DNA of 64,000 nt. Origin: Charina bottae. Its lineage: Eukaryota; Chordata; Lepidosauria; Squamata; Charinaidae. The stretch is taken from the NCBI GenBank assembly GCA_023362775.1, contig JALMGJ010000003.1, forward strand, positions 80,376,855 through 80,440,854. Reading direction: 5' to 3'. Shown one piece after another: positions 1-12,720 of this stretch; position 1 is the first letter of the stretch, and each line of letters begins with the position of its first letter. The position numbers were made by a program, and so were the translations under genes. The notes under the pieces were generated by a model. That model searched no databases. It was not told the DNA's origin and worked only from the letters and a program-made list of their open reading frames with translations.

Positions 1-818
1 AAGTTAGAAATAATAAATAAATAATAAAATAAACAAGAAACAGCAACCATGCATAGCTACATAGAGTTCTGCTTCTTGTAATCTTCCAATAAATCTCAAA
101 CCCACCTTTTGCAATGTAACCAAACCGAGCTAACATAAACACAAACTTACTGTTAATTTGTTGGCTTTGAGATGTCTTCATGCCAGATGCAAGGCTTATG
201 GGGTTGAACTCGATCTTACAACAAAAAAGAGAAAATTATTAAAATCACAGGAAGAGTTCCTCTATCCTGCTTTTATAGAAGCCATCAATGAGATGGCTCC
301 AAGTCATGATAAACTCTAATTCTAAATAATGGCAGCTTATTGCAATTGATCACATATGCTGGTGTAAGTTATCCAATCCTATTTGGTACTTGCCATTAAG
401 CAAACTAAGAAGCTTTTACTTAATGATCATTTTAGCTTTACAAACCTTTGTTTCTGGTTCTGGCTTCTTAGGAGAGCAACAAGCAATTGATCTCGGTTTG
501 GGCATAAGCATAAACAAACCACAGATGGAAGCTCACTGATTTGTTTAATCACTAGAACAGGTAGGAGGAACTGATTGGGAGAGATTAGTTAATATGCATA
601 ATTATTAATAAGCAAACATGCTCAATAATTCCAGCCTATTATGACATGGACATGAGCTTAATGTCACTTTCTGTTTTTTAAAAGTGTATTTTATACTATA
701 ATCAAAATGATAGTGCACACTGGCAAAAGAGAATTACCTTGAAATCTTGATTAACAGGCCCCTATTTAGTGGACTTTGAATATTACAGACCAAATTTCCA
801 TCTGGACATCCCCCATGT
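1..818. other. LAMB3 intron, AT-rich, nothing recognised
   Basis: No exon, repeat family or RNA gene was recognised. The expected next LAMB3 coding exon was looked for on the minus strand and not found. Confidence 0.4.
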
Positions 819-1062
819 CCAGTTTGGTCTAGTGGTTAAGGTGCTGGGCTAGAAACCAGGAGTCTGTGAGTTCTAGTCCCGCCTTGGGCATGAAAGCCGG
901 CTGGGTGACCTTGGGCCAGTCACTCTCTCTCAGCCCAACTCACCTCACAGGGTTGTTGTTGTTGTGGGGAAAATTGGAGGAGGAAGGAGTATTAGGTATG
1001 TTTGCCGCCTTGAGTTATTTATAAAAATAATAATAGAGGCGGAATAAAAATTAATTGAATTA
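819..1062 (+). mobile_element. tRNA-headed CORE-SINE (MIR-like) with L2-type tail
   Basis: The head carries a Pol III A box (tggtctagtgg) and B box (gttctagtccc). A core similar to MIR follows (gctgggtgaccttgggccagtcactctc, 857-930). The 3' part (tgttgttgttgtggggaaaa through cgccttgagttatttataaaaa) recurs at 20.6 kb and, inverted, at 60.2 kb. It ends in an A/T-rich tail. Non-autonomous, presumably moved by an L2 LINE. Confidence 0.75.
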
Positions 1063-1600
1063 AAAAAAATCACCACAATAATGAAAAGGTCCTTTGCTTT
1101 TTCATCCATCCAAAGTAATACAGACTAGGCAGTTAAATTTATCTTAATTTTACAACAACTGTTGCAATTTACATAATTTCTGTCAGACAATGTGGTTACA
1201 CAAATCACATAAATGTCATAATAATAATGTGATACAAACTATATGAATCATTGCAATGATGTACCTTTCTATTTAATGGACATTAAAGAGCAACAGGTAT
1301 CCTCTCCCCCTAAACAGTATGTTAAAATGAGATTTTACCATACTGTGATTTCACCAGTCTGATTATGAATTGTGTGATACATCTATCTTTCTTCCTGCCA
1401 AAATATAGCAGCATTCATTAAAACATAATCATAGAAATTTTAAAAAGAAATAAAAGGGCCACTTAATTTAAGCTATAACATAAAGATTAGTGATGGTTCA
1501 TCAACACATCAGAAACACTGTCAGGAACTGCTGTGCATATCTAAACTGTAACTTCTCCAGGAAAGAGATGCTGGAACTCAAGCCTTCTTGAAATCTATGT

Positions 1601-1648
1601 CTATGAAGGTTCTCAGTCATCCAGGTGGAATTGTCTGTAGCTTGAAAT
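1601..1648 (-). mobile_element. Penelope-like terminal fragment (short)
   Basis: About 45 nt matches the outer end of the Penelope fragment at 9342-9546 (tgaaggttctcagtcatccaggtgga). The ribozyme-like core is not included. The flanks (1063-1600 and 1649-1860) show nothing recognisable. Confidence 0.5.
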
Positions 1649-1863
1649 CTGCTACTCAGATCTGAAATCTCAGCCAGCTGATCTAACAAATGACAGGAGT
1701 TGGAAATTGGGGATGAGAGGACACAGTTATGCTTGAGTGAGAAGAATGCAAAAGTTCATTGGCCTTGACCTTAAAATGAGACTCACTCAGGCTGGAATCA
1801 CACAACTATACCCTTGGATGAAAGGCAATTTCCTTCTTAGGGCAGGATGGCTGCTTTCAAAAT

Positions 1864-2052
1864 GAACAAATTAACTGAGAAGCTGGAGGCAGTCCTTCTG
1901 GGTGGTGGTCCCAAGACTGTGAAACAGTTTATCCCCTGAGGTTCAGTGGTGCTTTTCATTATTGCTTTGTTTATATTGTAAACTACCTGGAATTTGACTC
2001 AGCAGTGTATAAGTACATGTAATATTATAAATGAATGCAATACAATGCAATA
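1864..2052 (+). mobile_element. Possible LINE 3'-end relic (L2/CR1-like)
   Basis: The stretch with ccaagactgtgaaacag, then ttgtaaactacctgga and an A/T-rich tail (aatgcaatacaatgcaataaaa), resembles worn L2/CR1 3' ends of amniotes. It lies inside a LAMB3 intron next to the exon at 2137. The match is weak. Confidence 0.3.
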
Positions 2053-2136
2053 AAATACATTATTTTATACGGTAACTCTGGGTTCAGTAAATCCCATGTA
2101 GTCTTCTTAGCCCAAAGAGTATTGCATTTACAATAC

Positions 2137-2328
2137 CTTTCCCCCATTCTGAGGTGGTCTGTCTTGAGTCTGTATGTCCTGGCAACGGACATCCTGCCAG
2201 GTCTGAGGAAAGCCCTTGGGGATCCAGGGAAATGAAGCAGAGCAGTCAGTGGACAAGTACTGATAGATCTTCCAGGTTGTGCCAAAATCAGTAGAACGCT
2301 CAACCACCATGCCACCTGGCAAAGGACT
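2137..2328 (-). CDS. LAMB3: LAMB3 exon, LN domain (ERSTDFG block)
   Basis: The exon has exactly 64 codons, from CTCTTCAG|AGT to AAG|GTATTG, phase 0 at both ends. It encodes [18 protein letters not shown], then [18 protein letters not shown] and NGGK. The ERS-DFG-TW-YQY signature is a laminin beta/gamma LN hallmark, and the WQDVRCQ part singles out LAMB3. The next exon downstream (expected to begin with VQL-like sequence) was not found between 2136 and 1. Confidence 0.95.
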
Positions 2329-3710
2329 CTGAAGAGACAGAGGGAAGGAGAGATGACTAGAATTCAATTATCTTACTCTCTACCCTTAGCAAGACAAAAG
2401 GAGAGACAGGAGCTAATCAGCATGATTGACCCAGCACCCAGATAAGGTTGCAGTAGAGATCAAGATTCTCTTTGGTTTGCAAAGGCCATTTGAATCAAAG
2501 TTTATTTCCTCAAGAAGAGAGCAATGCACATACCCTGAAGTCCAACAGGAGGTTAGCAAGCTGAAATTTATTGTCTAGATCTAGTTGGAGAGAAACATGA
2601 TTCACATCTGAGGAGAAAAAAAAAGCAATTATCAGAACAGTGGGTCATGAAGATTAAGCAACTAAAGAGTTTTTTCTAAAAGTTAGATCATCCATTTCCT
2701 CTTTGCAGTTAATCTATTGAAACTCAAGCCCTATTTACTAAATCCACACAACCCTTGTCCCTCTCAAATCATTGTTAAACCACAAGACTGCTCTACAGCA
2801 CGTCCACATCAGGCTCTTTCCTCTTTTTTTTCTCTAAGTCAGAGACTTGCCATTCTGAGATTGCCACCACCGCATGTGTCCTGTAGAAGAGAGAACATTT
2901 TCTACCCGGTGACTGTTGAATGCATGGGGGGTTCTGGAATCACATCGGCAACATTTCATTTGCCACTGAAACAGAATAAAAGACAGCCATTAGATTAATG
3001 ATTTCAGTGGTGTACAACAAAATTAAAACACAACTATATAATATACAAAATAGTATTAAATATTACTTCCCTCCTTTAGAAAACAGCATTCTGTTTAATG
3101 GAAATTTTCATTAGAGAGAGGATTCTTTGAATCTAACTAAATTCAAAAGTTAGGTGCATGTTGCACATAAGTATAATGCATCCTAGGTAATGTGAAAAGA
3201 AAAAAAATGTGGATTGGAGGAGTAAATATAGTGTACTTTCAGACAAAGTTTCTAATGTTCCCCTCCATGTGTGTAAAACTATATGGGGATATGAGTGCAG
3301 AGAATCTTGTGTCTTTCCACTTCTCATTTTCCTGGTTATTTACAGGACCACTTTTCTTAAATGCTCTGCCTGTCCCATAAGATCAGACAGGGTGGACAGC
3401 ATGCTCGGGTTCCCATCAATTTAACAATTAAACAATGTCATCTCATGGAACTGTGGAGTTGTACTTTCACTTTGCCACTCCTTCATTCTGAAATACCCCC
3501 CAACTATGTTGTCTGGCCCCAACAATGACATCCTTTAGAAAAACCTGGCTTTTCAAACAGGCCAGAGTGATTTGTGATTCTGACTGGTGGATGATGTGTG
3601 ATGGTATTTTTCTGTGTATTTTATTTTGTATTTGTATTTCTAATTATGTTTTAACTTCAAACACTACGTTGAGTCTCCTAATTGGGTTGTTGTTGTTATT
3701 GTTGTTGTTG

Positions 3711-3751
<41 letters not shown>

Positions 3752-6700
3752 TCTCTGGTGCTTTCCTTCTCTACAAAGAAAGAAAGAATTTAATTTTAGA
3801 AAATTAGAAAATGATCTTTTATTTGGTAGTACTAGAAGTTGTCTGCCTGAAGCAATCTAAATGGTGGCCGAGTTTTCAAAATGTGATATACAAGGAGAAG
3901 AACAAGTAACTTTTTGGTGGCCAAGGGCCACAGAGATTTTTCAGAGGGGAATGCAAGTGCAGCAATGATAGTGGGGCAATTATAGAAAATGCTGGGGTGC
4001 ATTACACACAAGATCAAATGGAGATTTTTCAAGGTTTAGGGAAGATTGCAGTGTTTCTTTATTTTCATTTATGTTAAGTCTACATTAGTGCTTACACTGC
4101 AGTTGCTGCATGTTTCTTGTCTCATAATGGTAGGGAATCTTGCCACCAAACTGCAGCTGCATCGTCAGAGAGAGTCCAGTGGCCACAAAAAGAAAGGAGG
4201 TTATGAAGCCCGGTATGGCCCTGGGGCTTGAGACTCTTGATATAGGACATGGCTGCAGAGCCAGGGATGGTTCCCCAAAGCCTTGGGTGCACTCACTACA
4301 GCCTTTCCAAAAAATGCAACTGATGTATAATTTTAACATAGAAACACAGCATTGGAAGGTTCCCTTTAGGCTATGAAGCCCAGGTCCCCTGCTCAGGGCA
4401 GGAATTCTAATTAAAGCAGCCCCAACGGAAGGCTGTCTAGCTTCTGCTTGAACGTGTCCAGTGAAGAAGAGCCCAAAATATCTCTGGGTAGCATAGCAGG
4501 ATAAAAAAAGAATCAAACATATGGGGAGTGACCATATTTAATAGAACAGTGTACCTTTCCCAAATGAGATCAAGTAAGTTATTCAGGCCTCTACTGTACT
4601 GTTCATTAAAGGAGATGTACAGTGCCTTTTCAGGCACCCCCATGAGCCTGAAAAAAAATATTGCTGCTTCAAGAGTTGCATTCCCAATATAGGATTACTT
4701 CCTACCTTTGGAGAAAATATTTAGCAGACTGTGTTTTTTCTGCGCCTTCATAGTCATGTCTCACTCCTTACTGGATATTGCTATCTATACACATAGAAGA
4801 ATTTCTCAATTTGCATCAGCCATTGGTCCCTCTGGCACCAGCACTGACACCAGATAACCAATTTAAGTGGATGTGCCAGGAAGTACATTTGTTCCATTAA
4901 ACATGTAAAGTGTAGAGGCTCAAACCATGTTCTTTATCTAAGATTACAAGCCAAATGTAACTATTTATTCACCTTTAAATATACTTTTAAAGTAAAATGT
5001 TGCAGCTACAGAATCCTTAGTGATGGCTCAGTCTCTATTCAACCTCCCTCTAATCCAGTGTTTTTCAAACTTGGCGACTGTAAGACATGTGGACTTCAAC
5101 TCCCAGAATTCTGGGAACTGAAGTCCAGGCATCTTAAAGTTGCCAAATTTGAAAAACACTGGTCTAATTACTGTGGACATTTGCCAAACCAGAATCCACT
5201 TTTTGGTTCTGCTTGTAACAGTTTTCCTCAACCCAGTGCCTTCCAGAAGTGTTTGGCCATGCTGGCAGAAGAAAAAAGGAGTTGTAATCCAATACGCATG
5301 GAGGCCACTAGGCTGAGAAAGCCTGTTGTACATCATAGTTTTCAAAGACATTATATCGAAGCATTGTCCTCAATGAAATTCCTCACCAAAATTCCCACCA
5401 AAAGCTGGGAAACTAGACAGTCGTATGTGCAAAGCAAAATTTCCAGCTATCTAAATACTTATATTCATTTCCTTTCCTTTTCTTCCCTAAATGCGTCCCC
5501 TTGGCCCAAACAAAAGTTATCATTTTTATCAGAACACAAGGCCAGGCTTAATGGTTTAAGAGCCTTTTACCCTGTTATTTTCAAGCACCTTCTTCCAGTC
5601 CTTATTTGGCAAATGTTTCTTTCAGTGTTTCTCAACCTTGGCAACTTTAAGATGTGGAATTCTGGGAGTTGAAGTCCACACATCTTAAAGTTGCCAAGGT
5701 TGAGAAACACTGGTTTATTTAGTAAGGACTGCTCACTACCTTAAAATTGGTGAGGCCATGGCAATTCTAAATCCCATCTCTCAAAGGGGATGTTGACACT
5801 TCCAAGGCAGTACACAATTTAAAAGCTTGAAAAATTATACATTGTGTTGATTTTCGGTGACAAATCACACTGCCAGTTTTAGTAGGAAACCAAACTCTCC
5901 AACGTCTGCCCTAGCTTTTATCTCCCCTTCAGAGGGGCAGAAGTATCATTTTGGATGCATATGGGTTACATGTTGTGGTTTATTTTTCCATGTGGTTTGT
6001 TCATGCCAAAGCAAAATGAACAGACTTGGTACAATTCCTTCTTCAAGGCCTAAAAGAAGAAGCCTGGAAATTGAATGTCTTCCATTTTGCAGAGCAGCCA
6101 TTTCTGTTTATCCAAATCCATGTCAACTAACACTTGACTGAAGCTCACAGGCAGAACCAATCAGGATATTCTGGCTTGCTATGCTGTATCTTCTATTTCG
6201 TTTATAAGGTTAAAGAAATACCTTCAACTTATTAGATAATTATAATTATATGTAATAAGTAAACTCAAATGTTGAATACTTGTCACACATGAAAATGAAA
6301 AATGCAGTTTTGCCATGTCACCAGAGAAAGTTTCAGCTGAACAAAACTGCATTTATTTAAATCTCAAAACAGATTGAGCCTAAATCTGTCCCAACTTCCT
6401 ACATTCAAAATCATCAAACAGAGGGCAAGTGTTTTAGTGGGTGAAAGGTTAGTGGGTGAGAAGTTGATCCTCTTCATCCTGAGTGAGTAATTCAAGGAGC
6501 AAGTCAGACTGGGCTATCTCAAAAGGTTTATGCACAAAAGGCTTAAAGAGACTTCAGCCCAAACTTAACAAACAAATACTAAAAGATGACAGATTAAGCT
6601 AAATCCTGGCTTTTACATTAATTCCACTGATTCTGACAAAGGCATGTTGAAAGGGATGGTGTAAAATGGACAAATGCCACCAGAACAAGGGTCTGCTTAG

Positions 6701-9700
6701 AATATTAATATTCATGTACAAACATAATCATACTATTATTAGCAAGATTAAAAATAGCTGCAAGGTGGAAAGTATTTTCTATCTTGTCAGTCTGCATCTG
6801 GATGGACAGAATCTGGAAATTTGTAATTTGAAGAAACTGACACATTGGTCAACAAAGATATATAGAGATACTGCAAACACATGACATTAATTTATTCTGT
6901 TCTTAGATTTAGATGACAGTCCACTAAGCGCACAGCTTAAATTCTAAAAAGATTGTCATTACCACTTCCGTATACTGGAGCATGCAAATGCAAGTAGATG
7001 AATAGGTACCACTTTGGTGGGTAGGTAACAGCGTTCCGCGTGCGTCATGCGGCCACATGACCGTGGAAGCGTCTTCGGACAACGCTGGCTCTTCAGCTAA
7101 CAAACGGAGATGAGCACCGGCCCCTAGAGTCGGACACGACTGCACAACTGTGCGGGGGGAACCTTTACCTTACTATACTGGGGCCTACAAGATTTTATTG
7201 GATAGTAAACTGTGTATAACTTGAGATACATTTCAGTAGCACAGAGTAGACTGTATTTTTGTTATGTGCATGGTAATAAAAAAATGGCATGGGGAGGAGA
7301 AGGAAGAACCTTTTCTATCCATTTTGCTTAGCACAACGCATTGTGTAAAAGGTCTTCTGTAATTCCAGAAGGACCTCTCATTGGCTCATATGGTCATGCC
7401 TTGCCAAATGGACTGTCTGCTGAGCTTGGACTTCTCAGCATTTGGACCTGAAATACATGGACATTTGAAGCCTGAAACAAATGTTTCACAAGACAGTCCA
7501 CTCCAGTGTTGAAATCCTGCTGCTCTTTCAATATTTGGGAAAGCTAAAATTAACACTGGATGCAAATGTATGGGTTGACTGCTGTACTAAATAAATTGTG
7601 TAACGTTCTATTGCTTAAGAGGAAAATTTTGCCCATGCTCAAAACTAAAGTTTGCAAGAGGAGGTGTGTGTCTCAAAGTTCCTTGGGCCAGACAAAATTT
7701 CTGAGCAGCTTTTATTTTGGCTCTCCTCAAGGTCATGCTGCTTTGGAAGTGCTCTCCCCAATGTTCTTCCTGCCAAGCAGGTTGGATACATTCACATCTA
7801 GACACTGGCTTTGGGTAGAAATGCACAGATCCTTCTCTATCTCTTGCTATTTCCGGGGGATAAAGACGCAGCACAACTTCTGTGATCAAGAAGGCAGGTA
7901 TATCTGGGGCCCAAGGAGTTATGTATCCCCATTGCACTGATATTATGGATCACTGAAACAGAGTCTACACTATAAGATTATAATAAAGGAAGGGAGGTTA
8001 TTCAGCCACTGATGAAGAAAACAATATACAAATTATGGAAGCAGCAAGCAGCTGTCTCTTTGTAGCAGCTGAATTGACCCAGAACAAATGGAGGCCCAAA
8101 GAGGTCCCTAACTAGGAGCAGTACATATATCCTACTTGGTCTTCTTGCAATTAAAGGCTTACTCCTCAATACTAAGATAAGAGTGCAATCAAGAAAACTA
8201 GAATGTTCCCATGGAGTATACCAACTTACACAATGAAATTTTCTTCCTAGTGCTATTGGTTGCCTATTTTCCTTCCAATTATTTGTTCACCTTGATCTGG
8301 AATAGAACTATATCAAGAGTAAGCAACATGGCTCTCCACAGGAAGCTGTAAAATCATGAAGCTAAGGACCAATTTCTAGTTTCACAAAAAGTTGCAGAAA
8401 TGCCTTTGGGCCACACTAACTTCCCACTCCCATGGAAAAGAACATCCTGTGGGTGGGAGCTATTTAACCTTCTAAATAAAATGTATGTTGTGCCTTATCC
8501 TCATAGCAACCGTTTTGTGAATACTTTCATGACATGCTGTAAAATATCAGGTGCCTTCAACTGAGTAACAATGCCTATCTCTGAATTTACATTTTGTTGT
8601 TGTTGTTGTTGTTCAGTCGTTCAGTCGTGTCCGACTCTTCGTGACCTCATGGACCATAGCACGCCAGGCCTTCCTGTCCTCCACTGTCTCTCGGAGTTTA
8701 CTCAAATTCATGTTCATTACATCGGTGATGCTATCTAACCATCTCATCCTCTGCCGTCCCCTTCTCCTTTTGCCCTCAGTCTTTCCCAGCATCAGGGTTT
8801 TTTCCAGTGAGTCCTCTCTTCTCATTAGGTGGCCAAAGTATTTGAGCTTCAGCTTCAGCATCTGTCCTTCCAATGAGCAGTCAGGGTTGATTTCCTTTAG
8901 GATTGACTGGTTTGACCTCCTTGCAGTCCAAGGGACTCTCAAGAGTCTTCTCCAGCACCACAGCTCAAAAGCATCAATTCTTCGGCGCTCAGCCTTCCTT
9001 ATGGTCCAACTCTCACAGCCATACATTGCTACTGGAAAAACCATAGCTTTAACTATACGGACCTTTGTCGGCAAGGTGATGTCTCTGCTTTTTAATATGC
9101 TGTCATAGTCTTTCTTAAATCTATGTCTTTAGACACAAGCTGTTGTTTCTCCTATGAAAATGACTATACCACACTTTGACAAAATCTGTTTACCATATTA
9201 ATATATGGTTAATTATCCAACACTCCACAGATTTTCCCCCTTGACTCCTTCCTGTGAATTACTCTTTTTTCCATGCCCATATTTTCATCACAAACAGAAA
9301 TAAGAACCTATGTTTGGGTGAAAGAAACAAGAAAAACTAGATGTCAATGAAGGTTCTCAGTCATCCAGGTGGAACAGTCTGTGGCTTGAATCATGTCAAC
9401 TGGATTTCTATTTTCTCAGTAGAAACGTTTCACTCCTTATCCAAGGAGCTTCTTCAGTCTGAGTAAAGTTAGTAAGGGAATCCTTAAATATGTTTCTAGG
9501 GTGGCTGTGTGACCTTGCACCTGGGGCTAGGTCATGGTTATTTTGAGAAAAACTAGAGATATGCAGAAAGAAATAATAAGATGCTTAAGCACCTTCCTCT
9601 ACACACATGCTTTTTAACTGCAAATAATAACTATACCATCCTAATTTACCAAAAGAACCAGCAAGTTCTGAAAGCACAGAGAAACATGTAAGACTCCTTC

Positions 9701-10637
9701 CAAGGTTTATGCTTCCTACATGGAACCCATTTCTATGTAGGAAGCGTAAATGAAATCAATTTTTACTCTTCCTTCATACAGATCATATCCTTGTGTCTTG
9801 TTTTAAAAAGAATTATTCTTGTTGAAGTCCCAGTCAATTTTAAAGATGAAAAAACCTAAGAAAAAAGAGCAGAGGCTGCCCATTAATAGTTAAGTCCAGT
9901 AAATTTCAGCAGCAGCAACCACAGGTAACTGCAATAATGCCATAATCATGATATTCACATGAAGATACCATAATGTAAATGCCACCATTACGTACTAGCT
10001 TCTTGATGTCTGATACAAGTATATCAGTCACAGCAATTTGTCATAATTTGCCCTCTTGCCCCCACCCTATGCAGGCATCCATTTACATCAATAAAATGAA
10101 TTAGCAGACAGGTCTCTTGCTTATAGTCTTCCTATTTGATTAAATGCATTGAATTTCTATTTAAATTATACTGTTTCTAAACTGCTGTCTATCTGCATAA
10201 CTTTACATATGTGAATGCAAATCTCCATCTCCTTCCATTTGTTTCAATGATGCATTTCTTTTCTAGCAGTGTGCAACTGACCATTGTATGGCAGGGGTGG
10301 GTGGGGTATCTTTATCCTAGTCTTTAAGTCCACTTTAGTAGAATTTTGTCTGTAAGGGATGAGTCCATGTCTTCAAAAGAAATCTATGTCCAGTTTCATT
10401 TTCATAGTCTCAGGTAATGTATTTTCATGGAAAAATATTGTGCCTGATTTATGGTGTATTTGGTTCCAGTCCCAGAATACCATATCATTTTGAAATGTAA
10501 ACCTTTAAATATTGTTGAATTAGCAATTTTGCTTGTATTGCGATCAAACTGCATCATAATATCTCTAGTCTTAAAACCACTTCATACTAAGCAATGTTTC
10601 ATATATGCATATTTGCTCAGTGCCACATCCTTTCAGG

Positions 10638-10679
<42 letters not shown>

Positions 10680-12673
10680 TTTCTATGACCGCCCATCTCC
10701 CCCTCAAGGAGGGACTCTGGGCGGTTCACAGCCATAACAATCACTAAAATAGAATAAAAACACAATAAAATACAAATACAATAAATATAAATTTAAATTA
10801 AAAATTAATATGTAGTTAAGATGATAGTTGTTTCTATAACTTTGGCCGACAAGAGAACCTGGCATGAAAGATCTTTATAGAAAATAGTTTGAGCCTTGTA
10901 ACAATATTAAAATTTCACTGAAGCATCTGGGATTCTTATTCATAGTAGGTATTGGGGGGGGGGGAAATGTGAGTTTCCTCAAGAAACGCCAGATTTTGAA
11001 ATAATGTTCAAGTTGTCCCTTTGACCAGCAGCAATTAGCAAGTGATACTATTTAGTTCAGAGCTATAAAAAGCAGAACAAATACCATATCCCTGCAAAAG
11101 GCCCAGGAGGAGGAGCAGGTTTAGTCAGTGGGTTTCTCACTATCCAAAATGAATTTCTGTAATATTTTAAAATAGATAGCAATTGGAGAAGTCCAACGAA
11201 AACCCTTGATGTCTCATTAAATACTGAAATGGCAAAAAAAATCATCCAAAAAGATTAAAGAATTGTAGAAAGGGGAGAAATGGGTGATACCTGAAAACAA
11301 CATTCACCAACAGTATTTTACATTCTGTAGAGCCATTTACCTGAGTTTTCAGGACTAGCAAACAACACAGTATTTAAAATAACTGTGACTAAACACTTTA
11401 TTTTGCAGTTGAGAATGGGATTAATAACTGCCAGTCAGCAGAAGTTGCCTAATTTGAGAGCAGTTCTGGACAAGATTTTGTTCTATTGCTACAATGAGAT
11501 TGCCTATCCTTTCAAATTAGATATTTATTGAGTAATCCTCAATCCAGGAATTTTACCAGGGGTATCTAGACATCACTGTCTTCCATGTCACCCATGTTTT
11601 TCTAATATATGTACAGTATGTGTGTTGTACCACAAAATTGCTTTAAAGAAGGATAGTTGTGTTAAAAGCCATCCATCTAAAAGCACCTTAACTTCTAATG
11701 TATTCTCTGCTTCTACATCAAATATTTTACAATATAAATATAAATGTAAATAGATTGGTTCTCCAGATTCTCATTTTTTTTTATTTAAGAGAGCTAGATA
11801 GAGAAGTTCATTCTAAAACATAGTCAAATAGAATGGCAACATTTTAGTAAATTTCTCCTTTCCTTCTGAATCCTCTAGCTCTTATTTAAAAGTCTAGGAA
11901 TAAGGACAATAGCTGTTGATTTAGTACATGTGTAAGGGGATATGCATAATAGACAGAAACACAGCTATGGGGGAGATAAATTTATGGATGGTGGTGGTTG
12001 TGTGTGCAGGTCCTTATCCATCATTTGATGTGACTCTTAAGAGTCCAAAGATTTGCCATTGAAGGCCAAAAAATTTAGCATGAAAAATATAGTCATACAG
12101 TTGTAATCAAAATTATTCAACCCCCATTGCAAATCAGGTTTATTGTCAAAATTTACAGACTTTCAGCAGTTTGCAATGAACAAATCAAACAAAAGCAATT
12201 GAAATAGCTCAACACAATGAATGCTTCAAGTGGTTTCCCCAAATTCAACTGAAAATGCAACCTAAAGCAGAAGATCAAGTAATAGAAAACAACCCATCTT
12301 GGGCAATCCCACATCTAAGTATAATACAATGATGTATCTCTGAATCCCTCCTTGAGGGGGTGGTCATAGAAATTTAATAAATAAATAAATAAAATAAATT
12401 CCAGAGGGAATATGGAATGTCAATAATTTTAAGCTGTACTTGTTAAAATTATTTATGTGGTGCTGGGTCAGCATGTATGTATTTGCAAATATATTTTGTA
12501 GTCTGCACAAAAATGTGTATGGCAAGTTCTCAGTTTGACTCAAGTACCCTAAGAAACGTTGAGGTGGATCATAGCTATAAATGTCACAATCATAGAAACT
12601 GTTAGGGTGAATTAGTTTCATCAGGGTTTGTTTGTTTGTTTGTTTGTTTATATGTCAACTTGTATTACCACAC

Positions 12674-12720
<47 letters not shown>

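Larger units (their letters stand above)
2966..5047. other. Start of the 31-kb LAMB3 intron: microsatellite plus worn repeats
   Basis: AT-rich intronic DNA. It contains the GTT/ATT microsatellite at 3687-3751 and a CR1-like relic near 4335-4490. No exon is supported. Confidence 0.4.

Noticed and set aside
3525..3860. 111-codon frame with a poly-Leu membrane-like run
   Set aside because: The Leu run is the translated (TTA)n microsatellite; no conservation signal.
8641..9108. 155-codon plus-strand frame
   Set aside because: Antisense shadow of the BovB C-terminus on the minus strand.
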